Assembly: GCA_963422445.2 (NCBI GenBank) | Contig: CAXXOV010000001.1 | Coordinates: forward strand, 124,001 to 188,000 | Direction of reading: 5' to 3' | Origin: G963422445 sp963422445 | Lineage (GTDB): Bacteria; Pseudomonadota; Alphaproteobacteria; Thalassobaculales; Thalassobaculaceae | Length of the DNA stretch: 64,000 nucleotides | Shown: piece after piece, positions 28,744 through 41,281 of the stretch | Position numbering within the stretch: the stretch's first letter is position 1 | Layout of the letters: each line of letters opens with the position of its first letter | The notes under the pieces: generated by a model | The model's input: the letters and a program-made list of their open reading frames with translations, nothing else | What the model was told of the DNA's origin: nothing | The model's database searches: none | Program-made: the position numbers and the translations under genes

Positions 28744-28783
28744 TCCTGCGGTTGTCTGGTTTATCATTCGAGTTCCACGATCT

Positions 28784-29250
28784 TCAGGCTTTCGACAGCC
28801 GGAACGTCTCCAGTTTCGCCGGGCGGCCCGCCTCGTCCTCGCCCGCCAGAACGAAGTCCCGCGTGTTGGTCACCAGCACCAACCGGTAGCGGCGCCAATA
28901 GCGGCTCACCTGATCGCCCGAAGCCGTGAGCCGGGCATCGTCGTCTGCCGCCTTCACCTCGACCACGCCGCGCTCCGGCGTCTGGCCCTCGCGCGGCTCG
29001 CCCTTCTGCACCTGCTTCGCCGCGTAGGGGCCGAAGTCGGGATGGCCCGCGCCCTGGTCGGCGAGTTCGCCGACACAGAACATCTTGGGCTTGAGCGCCG
29101 TGCCGACGGCGTTCAGCAGGTTCGCGAGCGGCCCGTAGCTCGACCGCTCCCCGGTCGCCCCGCCGGAGGAGCGCACCCGCCGCAGGTCGGCGAAATAGGC
29201 CTCAACCGCCGCGGTGAGCTTTGTATTCGTTCCCGTACTCGTCCTTGAGC
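28784..29250 (-). pseudogene. Type ISP restriction-modification enzyme, N-terminal fragment
   Basis: The frame reads LTAAVEAYFADLRRVRSSGG, then NLLNAVGTALKPKMFCVGEL, GHPDFGPYAAKQVQKG, GVVEVKAADDDARLTASGDQ and YRLVLVTNTRDFVLAGED. This is the N-terminal nuclease region of single-chain type ISP enzymes, with a PD-(D/E)xK-like pattern (PDFG then VEVK). It stops at FRLSKA after about 155 residues, whereas whole enzymes exceed 1000 residues and go on to helicase and methylase domains. Its first codons are fused in frame to an IS66 remnant. Confidence 0.65.
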
Positions 29251-29254
29251 TTCT

Positions 29255-29374
29255 CGACAGAAGATCGCGGTTGCGCAGCTCGGCGTCCCGCGCCGCCAGG
29301 TCGGCCCGCGAGGCCAGCACCATCGCCTTCAGCGCGGCGATGTCGTCGGGCAGGGAATGCGCCTCTTCGAGCAT
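29255..29374 (-). pseudogene. tnpC: IS66 transposase TnpC, first ~35 codons
   Basis: From ATG 29374 the frame has LPDDIAALKAMVLASRADLA and ELRNRDLL, the start of TnpC. The expected continuation EKLKDEYGNE is seen in the next frame near 29230, where the restriction fragment begins. It belongs to the IS66 whose tnpA and tnpB are at 29630-30319. Confidence 0.6.
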
Positions 29375-29445
29375 GACGGCACCCTACCCGAAAGGGCCGT
29401 CAAAGGGAAGACAGAATGACGGTCAACCCATTATTAATCCTGATT

Positions 29446-29613
29446 AAGCACGAAGCTCATCTTGCTCGATCGACCACGGGGATTGCGCCCTGAGGAGCCC
29501 GCAACGGCCGCCGAATCGGTCCGAATGGGCTGCATGACACCATCTCTGTGGCCCAAATTCGGTTTCCGCACCGGTCTGGCGCCTCGAACATGAGGATCGT
29601 ACGTAATCAGGTT
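29446..29613. repeat. MITE-like element, diverged family A relative, inside the IS66
   Basis: It begins CCTGATTAAGCACGAAGCTC and ends TCGTACGTAATCAGG, clearly related to the ends of the family A elements at 22105 and 23535, but the interior is different. It lies between tnpB and tnpC of the IS66. Confidence 0.55.
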
Positions 29614-29629
29614 ATTAATAAACGGTGAA

Positions 29630-29977
29630 TCATCCCGCAACCAACGGTCTCCAGGTGCGCACGGGCGCCCGCCAGTCGATCCCCTCAAGCAACATCGACA
29701 GCTTCGCCGGCGTCACCGACACCTTGCCTTCCGACGCTGACGGCCGAACGAAACGGCCGCGTTCCAGACGCTTCGAGAACAGGCACGCACCCTGGCCGTC
29801 CCACCAGATCATCTTGATCAGGTCGCCCCGACGGCCACGGTAGATGAAGAGATGGCCGCAATGCGGATCCGCCTTCAGCACCCGCTCCGCCTGCGCCGCA
29901 AGCCCCGGGAACCCCTTGCGCATGTCGGTCACGCCGCAGGCCAGCCACACTCGCACAGATGACGGAACCGGGATCAT
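29630..29977 (-). CDS. tnpB: IS66 accessory protein TnpB
   Basis: A 115-residue protein (MIPVPSSVRVWLACGVTDMR) with the full TnpB signature: MRKGFPGLAAQAERVL, HLFIYRGRRGDLIKMIWWDG, and FSKRLERGRF, plus a standard C-terminus. The start overlaps the tnpA stop by four bases (ATGA at 29974-29977). TnpB is needed with TnpA and TnpC for IS66 transposition, but its exact activity is not settled. Here it is intact while its partners are broken. Confidence 0.85.
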   Translation of the reverse strand: MIPVPSSVRVWLACGVTDMRKGFPGLAAQAERVLKADPHCGHLFIYRGRRGDLIKMIWWDGQGACLFSKRLERGRFVRPSASEGKVSVTPAKLSMLLEGIDWRAPVRTWRPLVAG

Positions 29978-30319
29978 CCGCCCAGCGCCCGCACCACCCG
30001 GCACAGCGCATCGACATCGAACGAACCGGTCGCGCTCACCCGGTGGCCGTTCGACAACGCGATCTCGATCCGAACCTCGGATGCCGCGGCCAGATCCGAC
30101 GCAGACGGCTCGGGCACTACCTCCACCGGCAGGAAGGATGGCGCGTCCCCGGCATCGACCGCCGGCTTGTAGCGGGGATCGCGGCGCCAAGTGAAAATCA
30201 GGTTGGCGTTGACGTCGTAGCGCCGCGCCACTACCGACACCGAAACCCCCGGCGCGTAGCTCTGCCACAATCCGACGCTTCTCATCCTCCGACCAGAACC
30301 GGCGTGTCCGACGCCCCAC
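29974..30319 (-). pseudogene. tnpA: IS66 protein TnpA, frameshifted
   Basis: The N-terminus MGRRTRRFWSEDEKRRIVAE is read from ATG 30319. A one-base lesion near 30255 shifts the frame; the continuation PGVSVSVVARRYDVNANLIF and TWRRDPRYKP runs to the TnpB overlap. The helix-turn-helix of TnpA spans the lesion. The element end GTAAGCGTCTGGC (complement) is at 30427-30439. Confidence 0.75.
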
Positions 30320-30334
30320 CGCAACCCCCCGACA

Positions 30335-30365
30335 ATAGTGTCCATTAGCCGATAATGGACACTAT
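30335..30365. promoter_or_regulatory. Perfect 13-bp stem hairpin in the IS66 leader
   Basis: ATAGTGTCCATTA, a five-base loop GCCGA, then TAATGGACACTAT form a perfect inverted repeat 16 bp upstream of tnpA on the minus strand. No T-run follows on either side, so it is more likely a binding site or transposition-related structure than a terminator. Confidence 0.45.
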
Positions 30366-30503
30366 CGACCTCCGGAACCTCACCAGAGACTGCGGCTCAG
30401 AACCGTCCCGCCACAAGGCCAGTCACGCCAGACGCTTACAAGTTAAGCCACGTTTAGCATAGAATATCGTCATGTCACTCAATGATAGAGAAAGGAAATA
30501 TAC

Positions 30504-31452
30504 ATGGCACGCAACTCAGCGCAGTTTCAGACAAGGCATCAGCCTCAACGAGTTTCTCTCGCTCTACGGAACCGAAGACCAATGCTTTGATGCCCTTCTA
30601 TCGGTGGCGTTGGCCGAATGGATTTCTATGTCCTCATTGCGGCCACGACAAAGGTTGCCAATTGACCAGCCGCAAGCTGCAACAGTGCAATCGGTGCCAC
30701 CGCCAGACCTCGGTCACCGCCGGCACTCTCTTCGATTCCACCAAGCCGGCGCTCACGGTGTGGTGTGGTGTCAGGCCATCTACCTCATCACCCAGGACAA
30801 GAAAGGCATCTCGGCGATGACGCTGCACCGCCATCCGGGCATCTCCTACAACGCGGCGTGGCGCATGAAGCACAAGCTGATGCAGGGGATGATGGAGCGA
30901 GACCGCGAACACCCGCTCAGCGGGTGGGTCGAGCTCGACGATGCCTATCTCGGCGGCGAGCGCAGTGGGGGCAAGCGCGGGCGAGGGGCGCCGGCCAAGA
31001 CCCCTTTCGTAGTCGCCGTCGAGACCCATGAGAAGGGACACCCGCTGCGCATGAAGCTCACGGTCGTCGAAGGGTTCCGCACCCGCGAAATCGCCACCTG
31101 GGCACACCGGCACCTGGGCGCCGGCACTTCGGTGGTGTCCGATGGCTTGGCCTGCTTCCATGGCGTCACCGCGGCCGGTTGTGCTCATGACAAGATTGTC
31201 GTGGGAAGCGGGAAAGCCAGCGTCGAGCGCCCCGAGTTTCGTTGGGTGAACACCATGCTCGGCAACATCAAGAGTGCGTTGCGCGGCACCTACCATGCGA
31301 TTCGCTCCAAGTACGCCCAGCGCTATCTCTCGGAGTTCGAATACCGCTTCAATCGTCGCTTCGACCTGCCCGACATCATCCCCAGACTTGCCTATGTGGC
31401 CCTCAGAACGCCGCCCATGCCCCAACGGCTGCTTAAGTTGCGCTTAACTTAA
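30504..31452 (+). pseudogene. IS1595-family transposase, multiply frameshifted
   Basis: The gene starts at ATG 30504 (MARNSAQFQ), but the N-terminal region is scattered over three frames: GISLNEFLSLYGTEDQCF, then FLCPHCGHDKGCQLTSRKLQ with the zinc-ribbon CPHC and CNRC pairs, then from about 30760 one long frame with YLITQDKKGISAM, the ISXO2-like DDE block WVELDDAYLGGERSG, VVSDGLACFHGV and FRWVNTMLGNIKSALRGTYH. At least three one-base lesions separate the zinc ribbon from the start and from the catalytic domain. It lies immediately beside the IS66 end. Confidence 0.75.
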
Positions 31453-31472
31453 GTGGTAATCAGGATTCCCTT

Positions 31473-31703
31473 TCATTTCGAACGATCCCGTTGTTCAACC
31501 GCCGCGATGCGCCTCGCCGTATCGGTGAAGTGCTGGACTTCCTCGGGACGGAACGGACGGTCGAGGATGGTGTGTTCGCGGTAGGAGAGCCATTTCTTGA
31601 GGACCTGGTAGCCGCCGAGCCTGTAGCGCCAGACAGCGCCGGGGACGTTGCGCCAACAGGCGTTGCCGTTCAAGTAGATGTCGAACGTGGTCTGACCGAT
31701 CAC
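31473..31703 (-). pseudogene. Type ISP restriction-modification enzyme, C-terminal fragment
   Basis: The 76-codon frame (YLNGNACWRNVPGAVWRYRL, GGYQVLKKWLSYREHTILDR, RPEEVQHFTDTARRIAA) is the recognisable end of type ISP enzymes. Upstream, to about 31900, other frames contain further fragments without clear identity. It is on the same strand as the N-terminal fragment at 28784-29250 but upstream of it, so the two cannot be halves of one simply interrupted gene. Confidence 0.55.
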
Positions 31704-31978
31704 GTCCGTCGCACCCCGGCGTGCTGGATGAACTGAAGCGGGTAAACCCGAAGCTCCCGACCGGAGGGTGAAGCAACCGGCACCACCAATGGTTCACGCC
31801 GGATTTCGGGCACCCGGAACTTGGCAAGCATCTGGCGGCTGTCATGGCTCTCATGCGTGCCGCGCCGAACTGGGACAGTTTCAAACGCAGCCTTCAGCGC
31901 GCCTTTCCGAAGGTGAATGAGCAAATTCCCCTGCCGATGGATGACTGACGGCCAACACTCAGTGGTGAGAGTGCCATG

Positions 31979-32152
31979 TTACTCGAACAGACGGCCCAAG
32001 GAATAGGGTATCCGATCCAACTGGAAGCGGCTCGTCTCTGGGTGGCGCATCTGCAAGTTCACGAGGAGGTTGAACAGGAGCAACAGGCAGATGGCCACCA
32101 GGGCGATTCCCATCCTCCGGTGCCTGATCCAGTTCACGAGCTTCAAGATCAC
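31979..32152 (-). CDS. Short single-pass membrane peptide (57 aa)
   Basis: A GTG start at 32152 would give VILKLVNWIRHRRMGIALVA with one strong hydrophobic helix (GIALVAICLLLLFNLLV) after a basic N-terminus, then a polar tail ending LGRLFE. It might be a real small protein or the tail of a lost gene. No family is recognised. Confidence 0.35.
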   Translation of the reverse strand: MILKLVNWIRHRRMGIALVAICLLLLFNLLVNLQMRHPETSRFQLDRIPYSLGRLFE

Positions 32153-32284
32153 GACTCTCCGACGTGAACGGCACCGGCAGGCGCAGGGCCGGTCGCCAAA
32201 CAATCCACTGGCGACGGTGGGAAGGCTATTGTGCAGATGATCGGTTGTCAACGGGATCTCTAATGAAGACCCTAAACTAGGAAG

Positions 32285-32452
32285 TTCCGTCAGGGGACGC
32301 AGCCGAAAGCTCGGCGCGTCGGCGCTGCCCGGATGCGTCGCCTCTTGCAGCCGGAACAGGATGTGCCGGAGCGGTGGCGCCAGGCCGAGGGGCAGCCGCG
32401 CGGGATCGTCCCGCTCGTGCAGCGCCCGCAGCCCCTTGTGCCTGATCCTCAT
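32285..32452 (-). pseudogene. HigB-type toxin, N-terminal relic
   Basis: From ATG 32452, MRIRHKGLRALHERDDPARL then LRHILFRLQEATHPGSADAP SFRL follows the plasmid-maintenance HigB pattern (KHKGL-L..D-..L and GFRLHPLKG). It breaks off at FRLRPLT where the catalytic strands should follow, and joins unrelated DNA. No antitoxin gene accompanies it. Confidence 0.5.
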
Positions 32453-33274
32453 GCTCCACTGTAGCCCGCCGTGGCGTCATGGCCGCCGACCGCTTTGCGG
32501 AGCGGTAAGCATGTGCACCGCTCGATTCTGCGTTGCGGGAACATGTCCAGCGGTCCCCACTGCGCGGCGGTAACGCGTGAACCCGCACCGCCGCGGCCGG
32601 TGCGGGCCGAGGGAGTGATCCCGCCGGTGCAAGCATCCCCCTGCATTGATTTGTTACCTCGTGCTTCCTATAGTGACGCTCGGAAGCCGCGCGGCAGTTT
32701 GGGAACTGTCCCTCGGGTGCGCGGCGGGCGCTGCCGCTCAAGCGCCGCTCGGGCTAACTGCCGGCTGTACAACGGCATTCGTCTCCCGACGATTTGAGCG
32801 GCCCGGAAGCGCGGTGCGGACGCCTTACGGCGTTAAGGATCTCACACCCGACGCATCGGCGATGCAGACATCGCGGTGGCTGCCCATGGCCGCGATTGGC
32901 CGACTATGCCCCCGGTCTTGCACACTTCCGTCCGCTCCTGACATGCCGGAAAAATCTGCCACCGATCGGTGGCGCGGACCACCATTTCGGTGGCGCCCAT
33001 ATCGACGTAATATCAATAGCTTGTGAGCCGGAGCACCTATCGCAACCTCCGTGCGTTGCGCTGGCGTCCAGGAGGTTTCCTGCGCGCCACCGATCGGTGG
33101 CGCCGACGGCTGCCCCATATGATGGCGCCCGTCGCCGGCGCACGCCTCTTACGCCCGCCCCGCCGTTCGTTCCAAGCCGGCATTGCCGCCCGGTCGATGT
33201 CGGCTTTCGTGGCAAACTCGATCCGGACAAACCATGTTCGTGGCAGGACTCAGGAACAACAACGGCGACATGCA
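32453..33274. other. Long non-coding stretch with palindromes
   Basis: About 800 bases with no convincing gene on either strand. It holds two perfect palindromes built on CACCGATCGGTG (32958-32973 and 33084-33103) and the phrase TCTCACACCCGACGCATC near 32841, which also occurs at about 24162. Confidence 0.4.
32958..33103. repeat. Pair of perfect palindromes GCCACCGATCGGTGGC
   Basis: A 16-bp perfect palindrome at 32958-32973 and a 20-bp one (GCGCCACCGATCGGTGGCGC) at 33084-33103. A shorter copy of the core, GCGCCACCGATCGGTG, is at about 52777-52792. They may be protein-binding sites or parts of small mobile repeats. Confidence 0.6.
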
Positions 33275-33598
33275 ATGGCGAACTCGACCGACAAGACCCT
33301 CAGCAAGCACATCCGCGTGCTCCCCGAGCAGTGGCAACGCATCGAGCGGGCCTCCCAGGGCGCCGCGCTCACGGCCAATCAGCTCGTGGTCGAGCTCGCG
33401 ATCGAAGCCCTCGACCGGCGCGAATGGCCCAGGACCGAGGCCGAAATCAAGGTGGCCAGGGCATCGCTGTTCGCCGCCCAGGCTCTCGCCCGCGACCTGA
33501 TTTCCGCGGGACGCGAGAACGAAGTCCAGAAAATCCGCGAATTCATCTCGACCATCGTGCCCGATCCTGTCGCGGACTCGCCAAGTGACCGCGCCTAG
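33275..33598 (+). CDS. Small ribbon-helix-helix-like protein
   Basis: A 107-residue protein from ATG 33275 (MANSTDKTLSKHIRVLPEQW). The pattern of a basic N-terminal strand (KTLSKHIRVL), helix (PEQWQRIERASQGA) and helix (TANQLVVELAIEALDRREWP) fits a ribbon-helix-helix DNA-binding fold, followed by a helical tail. Such proteins act as repressors or as relaxosome accessory proteins. It stands alone between the restriction operon and non-coding DNA; a role in controlling the neighbouring operon is possible but not shown. It resembles in layout the protein at 52116-52502. Confidence 0.65.
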   Translation: MANSTDKTLSKHIRVLPEQWQRIERASQGAALTANQLVVELAIEALDRREWPRTEAEIKVARASLFAAQALARDLISAGRENEVQKIREFISTIVPDPVADSPSDRA

Positions 33599-33889
33599 GT
33601 TCTGTACCCATAAGTTACCAGATGTGGTATGTCTGGCGGCCTTTGGGGTGGAGATATGTGAGGTTGGCGATGGGGCGGCAGCACCCATTGCGGTAAAAGA
33701 ACAAAAAGAGAGCACGCTGGTTCGTACATAGGTCCGGAAATTGGCGGACGCTCGTACCTGCGGCTCGAGCGACGCCGCGAAACACGATGGACATTCTCGG
33801 GGCGGCGCACCGCCGAAATGCCTGTTGCGCCAGATACCGTCTTTCGTCCCCGACGGAGACCAATTCCCCTGCCGGAGGACGCCTTCGCC
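33599..33889. other. Non-coding stretch downstream of hsdR
   Basis: About 290 bases between the convergent ends of the small DNA-binding gene and hsdR. No gene or terminator hairpin is obvious. Confidence 0.35.
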
Positions 33890-37027
<3,138 letters not shown>

Positions 37028-37189
37028 GGCGCTAGTTGTCCTTGCGCAGCGGAGGGAGTTCTTCCAACCGGGTCAGCCATCGCCCGAAATGACAGCACTC
37101 GGTGCGAATGCGCGCAAAACCCATATGGTCGGAGATGACCGTGCCGTGCTGCCTGCAACCGCGTGAACGAATGTCGCGCTGGACGCGAT

Positions 37190-37277
37190 GCTGCGGGCGA
37201 CATTCCAACCAAGGTTGCCAAGCCATTCGAGAGTGGCGACCTTCGACGTCAGACTCGGTGAATCGTCCTAGGCTCAT
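37190..37277 (-). pseudogene. Relic of a second hsdR N-terminus
   Basis: ATG 37275-37277 overlaps the stop of the upstream ATPase gene. It reads MSLGRFTESDVE and then, after a one-base shift, VATLEWLGNLGWNVA, which is the classical HsdR beginning (FTESxVExAxLxWLxxLGWxVA). The similarity ends there. The intact hsdR starts 163 bp further on with its own ESVVEEAALDWLRASGWTVA. The operon therefore once had a different hsdR coupled to the ATPase gene. Confidence 0.6.
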
Positions 37278-39574
37278 GCCCTGACCGCCCCGTCTTCCGC
37301 CTCATCGGAATCCGCCGTCGGGGCTACGAGTTTCACCATCGCCGAAAAGTGCTCGCCGTCCAGCGAATCGATCATCTCCAACAGGTCTTTGAGAACAGCC
37401 GAACCCTCGGCGAGCGCTGTCAGGTCATGCTCCGGTTCTCCGACTGCAATGCTGTGCGAGTGTGTGTGCAGGAACCGGAGAATTCGGAGCTTCTTCGTTT
37501 CGTCAAACTGGACCGTCCTTAGTTTCTGCCTCAGATTCAACGAGACATCCGGCTGACGGAACGCGAGAAAGGCTTCCAACATGCGTCTGGCCATATTCGG
37601 GAGGACATAGTTCTGCTCGAGACCCTGCGATGGCAATTCGAGGGACGCCCGATGGATGCGAGCGAACAGGTATTGGTACTCCGACTCGTACCGCTCAAGC
37701 AAAGGATCGAGCCGTCGAATCGCGCTGCTCCGTGTGCTCTCGTCCAGCGTAGAGTCAAGCATGAAGAATCGAGCGGGCCGTTGGTTTATATCGTTCCTTC
37801 TCTGTCCCTCCAAATGGTCAAACCAATTGCGAATCTGTCGGAAGAAGGAGAAATTGTGGGTCAAGACGAATAGTTGGCCCGCGTGCTCCGTGCGCTCCTG
37901 AATAAAGCCGAAGGCGAGGAACAAGGCGTTCGCATCGAGACTCGACACTGGGTCGTCTAGCACGATGACGCCATCGGCAAGCGTAAGTCGCCTGTCTTGC
38001 AGCGACTTCAGGAAATACAGAAGGGCGACCGCCTTAGTTTCTCCCTCACTCAAAGACCGTGCTTGCACGCCACCGCGTGTGATTGTGTGGCCGGTTTCCT
38101 TGATTTCCAGGCATAGCTCTTGATGACCGAGATACTTGTGCAGTTCCTCGTTCAGTTCCTCGGCGGGCTGGCGATACTCGATGATCTGCCCTTCCAACCC
38201 GTCGATTTTATTATTCAAGCGTTGTACCTCTTGCGTCTTCGTTTGCACATCGGCTGTCGCACTGTCTGCGGCCTCCTTACAGAGCATGAACTTCTTCAGT
38301 TCCGCTGCAATCATATCGTTGGCCAGTCGTTTTCGGGCATCTTCGATCCGGGACTCGAAGCCATCGCACGCCTGATCGTGCTTTCGAATCACTGCGTTCA
38401 GCTTCTCGACCGCGTCCACGTCCACAGGCGGCACTTCAAGTCCCAGCTTGACGTGCTCGAAAACCCGACTCTTCTTTTCCTCCAACGCATCCACTGCGGC
38501 GTCAAGAAAGCCCCGCGTCGACTTCATCGCTGCTGTCAACCCGGCCTCCGCAGACTGAAACTCCGTGCCGAGGTCATCGTAAAGTTCCGCTTTAGTCGGC
38601 GGTCGAAGTCCTTATGACACCGTAGACTTGGCCTTTAACTCGTTGATATCCTTGTCAAGGCGCTGAATGAACTGCTCATATTGGGCGTTGAAATGTGCCT
38701 CCAGCGCTGCCAAGAGATCCTTCGGCAACGGTTGTTCGCAGAACAGACATCGTTCGGCATTTTGATCCTGGTGCAGCGCCAAACCTTGCCGGGTCCAGTC
38801 GGCGAGTTTGGGATTGTCTTTCAAGGCTTCAATCGCCGCTGATACAACTGTATTCGTCAGGAGTTTCGAAAGGTCATCAGTAATCGCGTTGAAGTCCGGA
38901 AGAGCGTAGACAAGTGCCTCCACTTTCGGCCTCGGCGTCGCCCTGAGCTTAATGAGTAGCTCCTCGCGTTCCACTTCGGTTAGGCGGTGAGTAGCGTTGT
39001 CGCCGGCACCGATCATCTTCTTTACATCATCCCGAAAATTGGTCTTGTCGTAGTTGTTGTACGGGTTTTGACCGCTCGACCGGAGCGTGTCTTTAATAAC
39101 CTTCGCACGGTCGATACAGAATCGGTCCAAGTTGTCACGTTTCGCCTGTTTCGCAGAGCGTGCGGATTCCAGATTCGATTGGGCTCTCGCGTATTGCTCC
39201 TTCAGGTGTTCAACTTCCTTCTGTTTCTCAACATTCTCCGCGCCCAGCACAAGGATGGGCGGCATGTCGCCGCCCCCCACAGGAAACACATTCTCGTTGA
39301 TGAAATCCGAGTTGAAGACGCGTACCTGAAGGTTCGATTGTGGGAATCTCTCGCCTTGGACATCGCTGCCGTCAATACACAGCACGGCATCTCCCATTGT
39401 CGGCGACCGCCTGAGTTCAAGGTCTCGAAGCAATCGGCTCAGTGTCGTCTTGCCAGTCCCATTCCAGCCGTAGATCAGGTTGTAACGTCCGAATCCCGGC
39501 AGGTCTGACGGCCATCTGAAGTTCTGGAAGATGCCGCAACTGCGTAGACGCGATATGCGAGTGATATGATTCAG
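37274..39574 (-). pseudogene. RloC/PrrC-like ATPase (AAA_13) with zinc-hook motif, one in-frame stop
   Basis: The reading frame of 766 codons starts at a CTG (39572-39574) that overlaps the hsdS stop as CTGA, and is interrupted once, by TAA at 38612-38614. Walker A is GWNGTGKTTLSR (residues 36-47). A long coiled coil carries CLFC near 38740, a zinc-hook-like CxxC. The ABC signature LSEGETKAVALLY and Walker B VIVLDDPVSSLDA are present, then LTHNFSFF. The C-terminal part has RRMLE (37571-37590) and a cluster HTHSHS 36-40 residues later, resembling the R-x3-E...H triad of PrrC/RloC anticodon nucleases. Such proteins are linked to type I systems and act when restriction is overcome. The stop codon suggests loss of function unless read through. 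Confidence 0.7.
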
Positions 39575-41281
39575 ACAGCCCTCCCGATGAACTTCTCGGT
39601 AGCCTTCATGCGCAACTCCCCGGATACCAGATTGGGGAGCAGTGCATCTCGAATCGCGCCGAGAAAGTGCGACTCTCGCTCGTTCTTGACGATCCGATCA
39701 TAGAGCGATTGCCCCAGTTGGTTATGGGCTCTCCTAACCGATTCGTGCGGCACGATAGCCGGCAACTGCCGAAAATTTCGCTTGTTGATCTCTTGGAACG
39801 TGGAGCCGTTCGCGTGTTCTCTAATGCCGTCCATGTTCGTCTCGGTCCAGAGCCAAACGTACACGGCGGCCAGTCGTCGCCGGCACTTCATCGCGATGAA
39901 GCCCTGGTTGATGGCCACCGGCACGTCTGCTATCGCCACATAGCCTATCGGCGCACGCGACGACAGCAACACCGTTCCTCGCGACAAGAGTCCAGAACTA
40001 ATCTTGCCCAACCCCTGCTCCGTTATTCTACGAGCTGTTTCCATCAACACTGGCGATGCAAGTCGCGATAGATCCTTCGGGGTCGCCCAGCGTATGGACC
40101 CGTCCCAATACGACCGCTCCTTGGTGCTCGGGGTAGAACCTCCTACCACATAGACCTCCTGGCCGATAGTAGACACCTCCCACCCCTCCGGTATCTCGCC
40201 CAACTCCGAATCGACCAGGCGATCGGGGAACAGCGCCGCAATCTCCGGGTTCATGTTGTTGAGGTAGGCGCGGGCGCGTTCGGCGGGCCAATCTGCCTTG
40301 CCTGTACCATCACTCACCTTAGGGGGAGGGGATGTCCGCTTGGCTTGGCGCAGGGCGGCCTTCGCTCGCACCGGGCCGAAATCGACGAACCAGTCCTTGA
40401 AGATTGCCCGCGCCATCGCCTCCAGCGTCTCGTTCATCCGGCGATTCAGTTCGATCTTGTCGTCAAGCGTGCCGAGGACGTGCGCGATGACGCGTTGCTC
40501 GGGGAGGGGAGGAACCGGGACTGTAAGGTGGTGCAGGGAGTCTGTGGGCACTCTTTGACGCCCGGAAGTGCCGGTCATCTGATCCACCGCGTAGCTCCGT
40601 ACTTCCTCCCACTGAGTCAGATTAATGGGCAAACTCGGTATTCGTAACGTCGGGGCGCCCACGAATAACGATAAATTCGGTCGATCCGTGTGCGGTTCGC
40701 GACGTGTCCGACATACAGTAGCGAGCGATCTTGCCGTTCTCCAAGCAAGGCGTAATGCGCGCCATAAGCGTGTCGCCGCTCTGAAAGCGCGATCCGCCGC
40801 CGGAGTACGTGCGTTTCTCTACCGCGCGCACACACCGAGAACCTGCCTTAACAGCGGCCATATCGACGAACGGATAGATTTTTCCACGCTCAAGATGGAC
40901 TGTCGGGTTAACCAAAACCGCGTCGCTGAATGGCATATCGCGCCAGTGACCTTGCCCACGCTGCCCCTCGCTGCCCGCCAACGTCACGTGATCCCGCTCG
41001 ATCTCCCGGTGGAAGCGCTCGGGCAGGCGCACCCAGTCACGCGCCTCGACCAAGAAGGGGATCGTCGACTCCCGCACCGCTTCCTCGAATTTCCCTAGTT
41101 GTTCAGCCGGAATCTCTTCCAGCCCCGTCCCGCGCAGCACGAGGTCGAGAGCGCTGCCGTCACGGCCGCGCCCGTCCACGCGGCTGCCATAGGCCCAGAC
41201 CTCGACGCCGGGCAGATGCTCACGCGAGAGCGATACCAATGTCCGGTGGTGCGTCTCCGGCACATTGAGCCGGCTCGCCAA
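39571..41281 (-). pseudogene. hsdS: HsdS specificity subunit with an N-terminal nucleotidyltransferase domain, one frameshift
   Basis: A TTG at 41281, six bases after AGGAG, can start a domain of about 110 residues of nucleotidyltransferase type (VEVWAYGSRVDGRGRDGSAL with the GSR...D-x-D-like core). It runs directly into the first target-recognition domain (MPFSDAVLVNPTVHLERG, YPFVDMAAVKAGSRCV). A one-base shift near 40625 interrupts it at NTEFAH; it continues in the next frame with WEEVRSYAVDQMTGTSGRQR, the central conserved LPPLPEQRVIAHVLGTLDDK, FKDWFVDFGPVRAK, and the second recognition domain (GEIPEGWEVSTIGQEVYVVG). HsdS decides the methylation sequence. The frame upstream is also open into mntA. 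Confidence 0.8.

Noticed and set aside
28784..29374. A single 196-residue fusion protein
   Set aside because: The first part is the start of IS66 TnpC and the rest a restriction-enzyme N-terminus; the join is an accident of insertion.
29446..29613. A small RNA gene within the IS66
   Set aside because: The inverted ends match the mobile family A repeats better than any RNA structure.
31979..32452. One 157-residue protein
   Set aside because: The front is a HigB-like toxin fragment and the end an unrelated membrane helix; they are probably joined by rearrangement.
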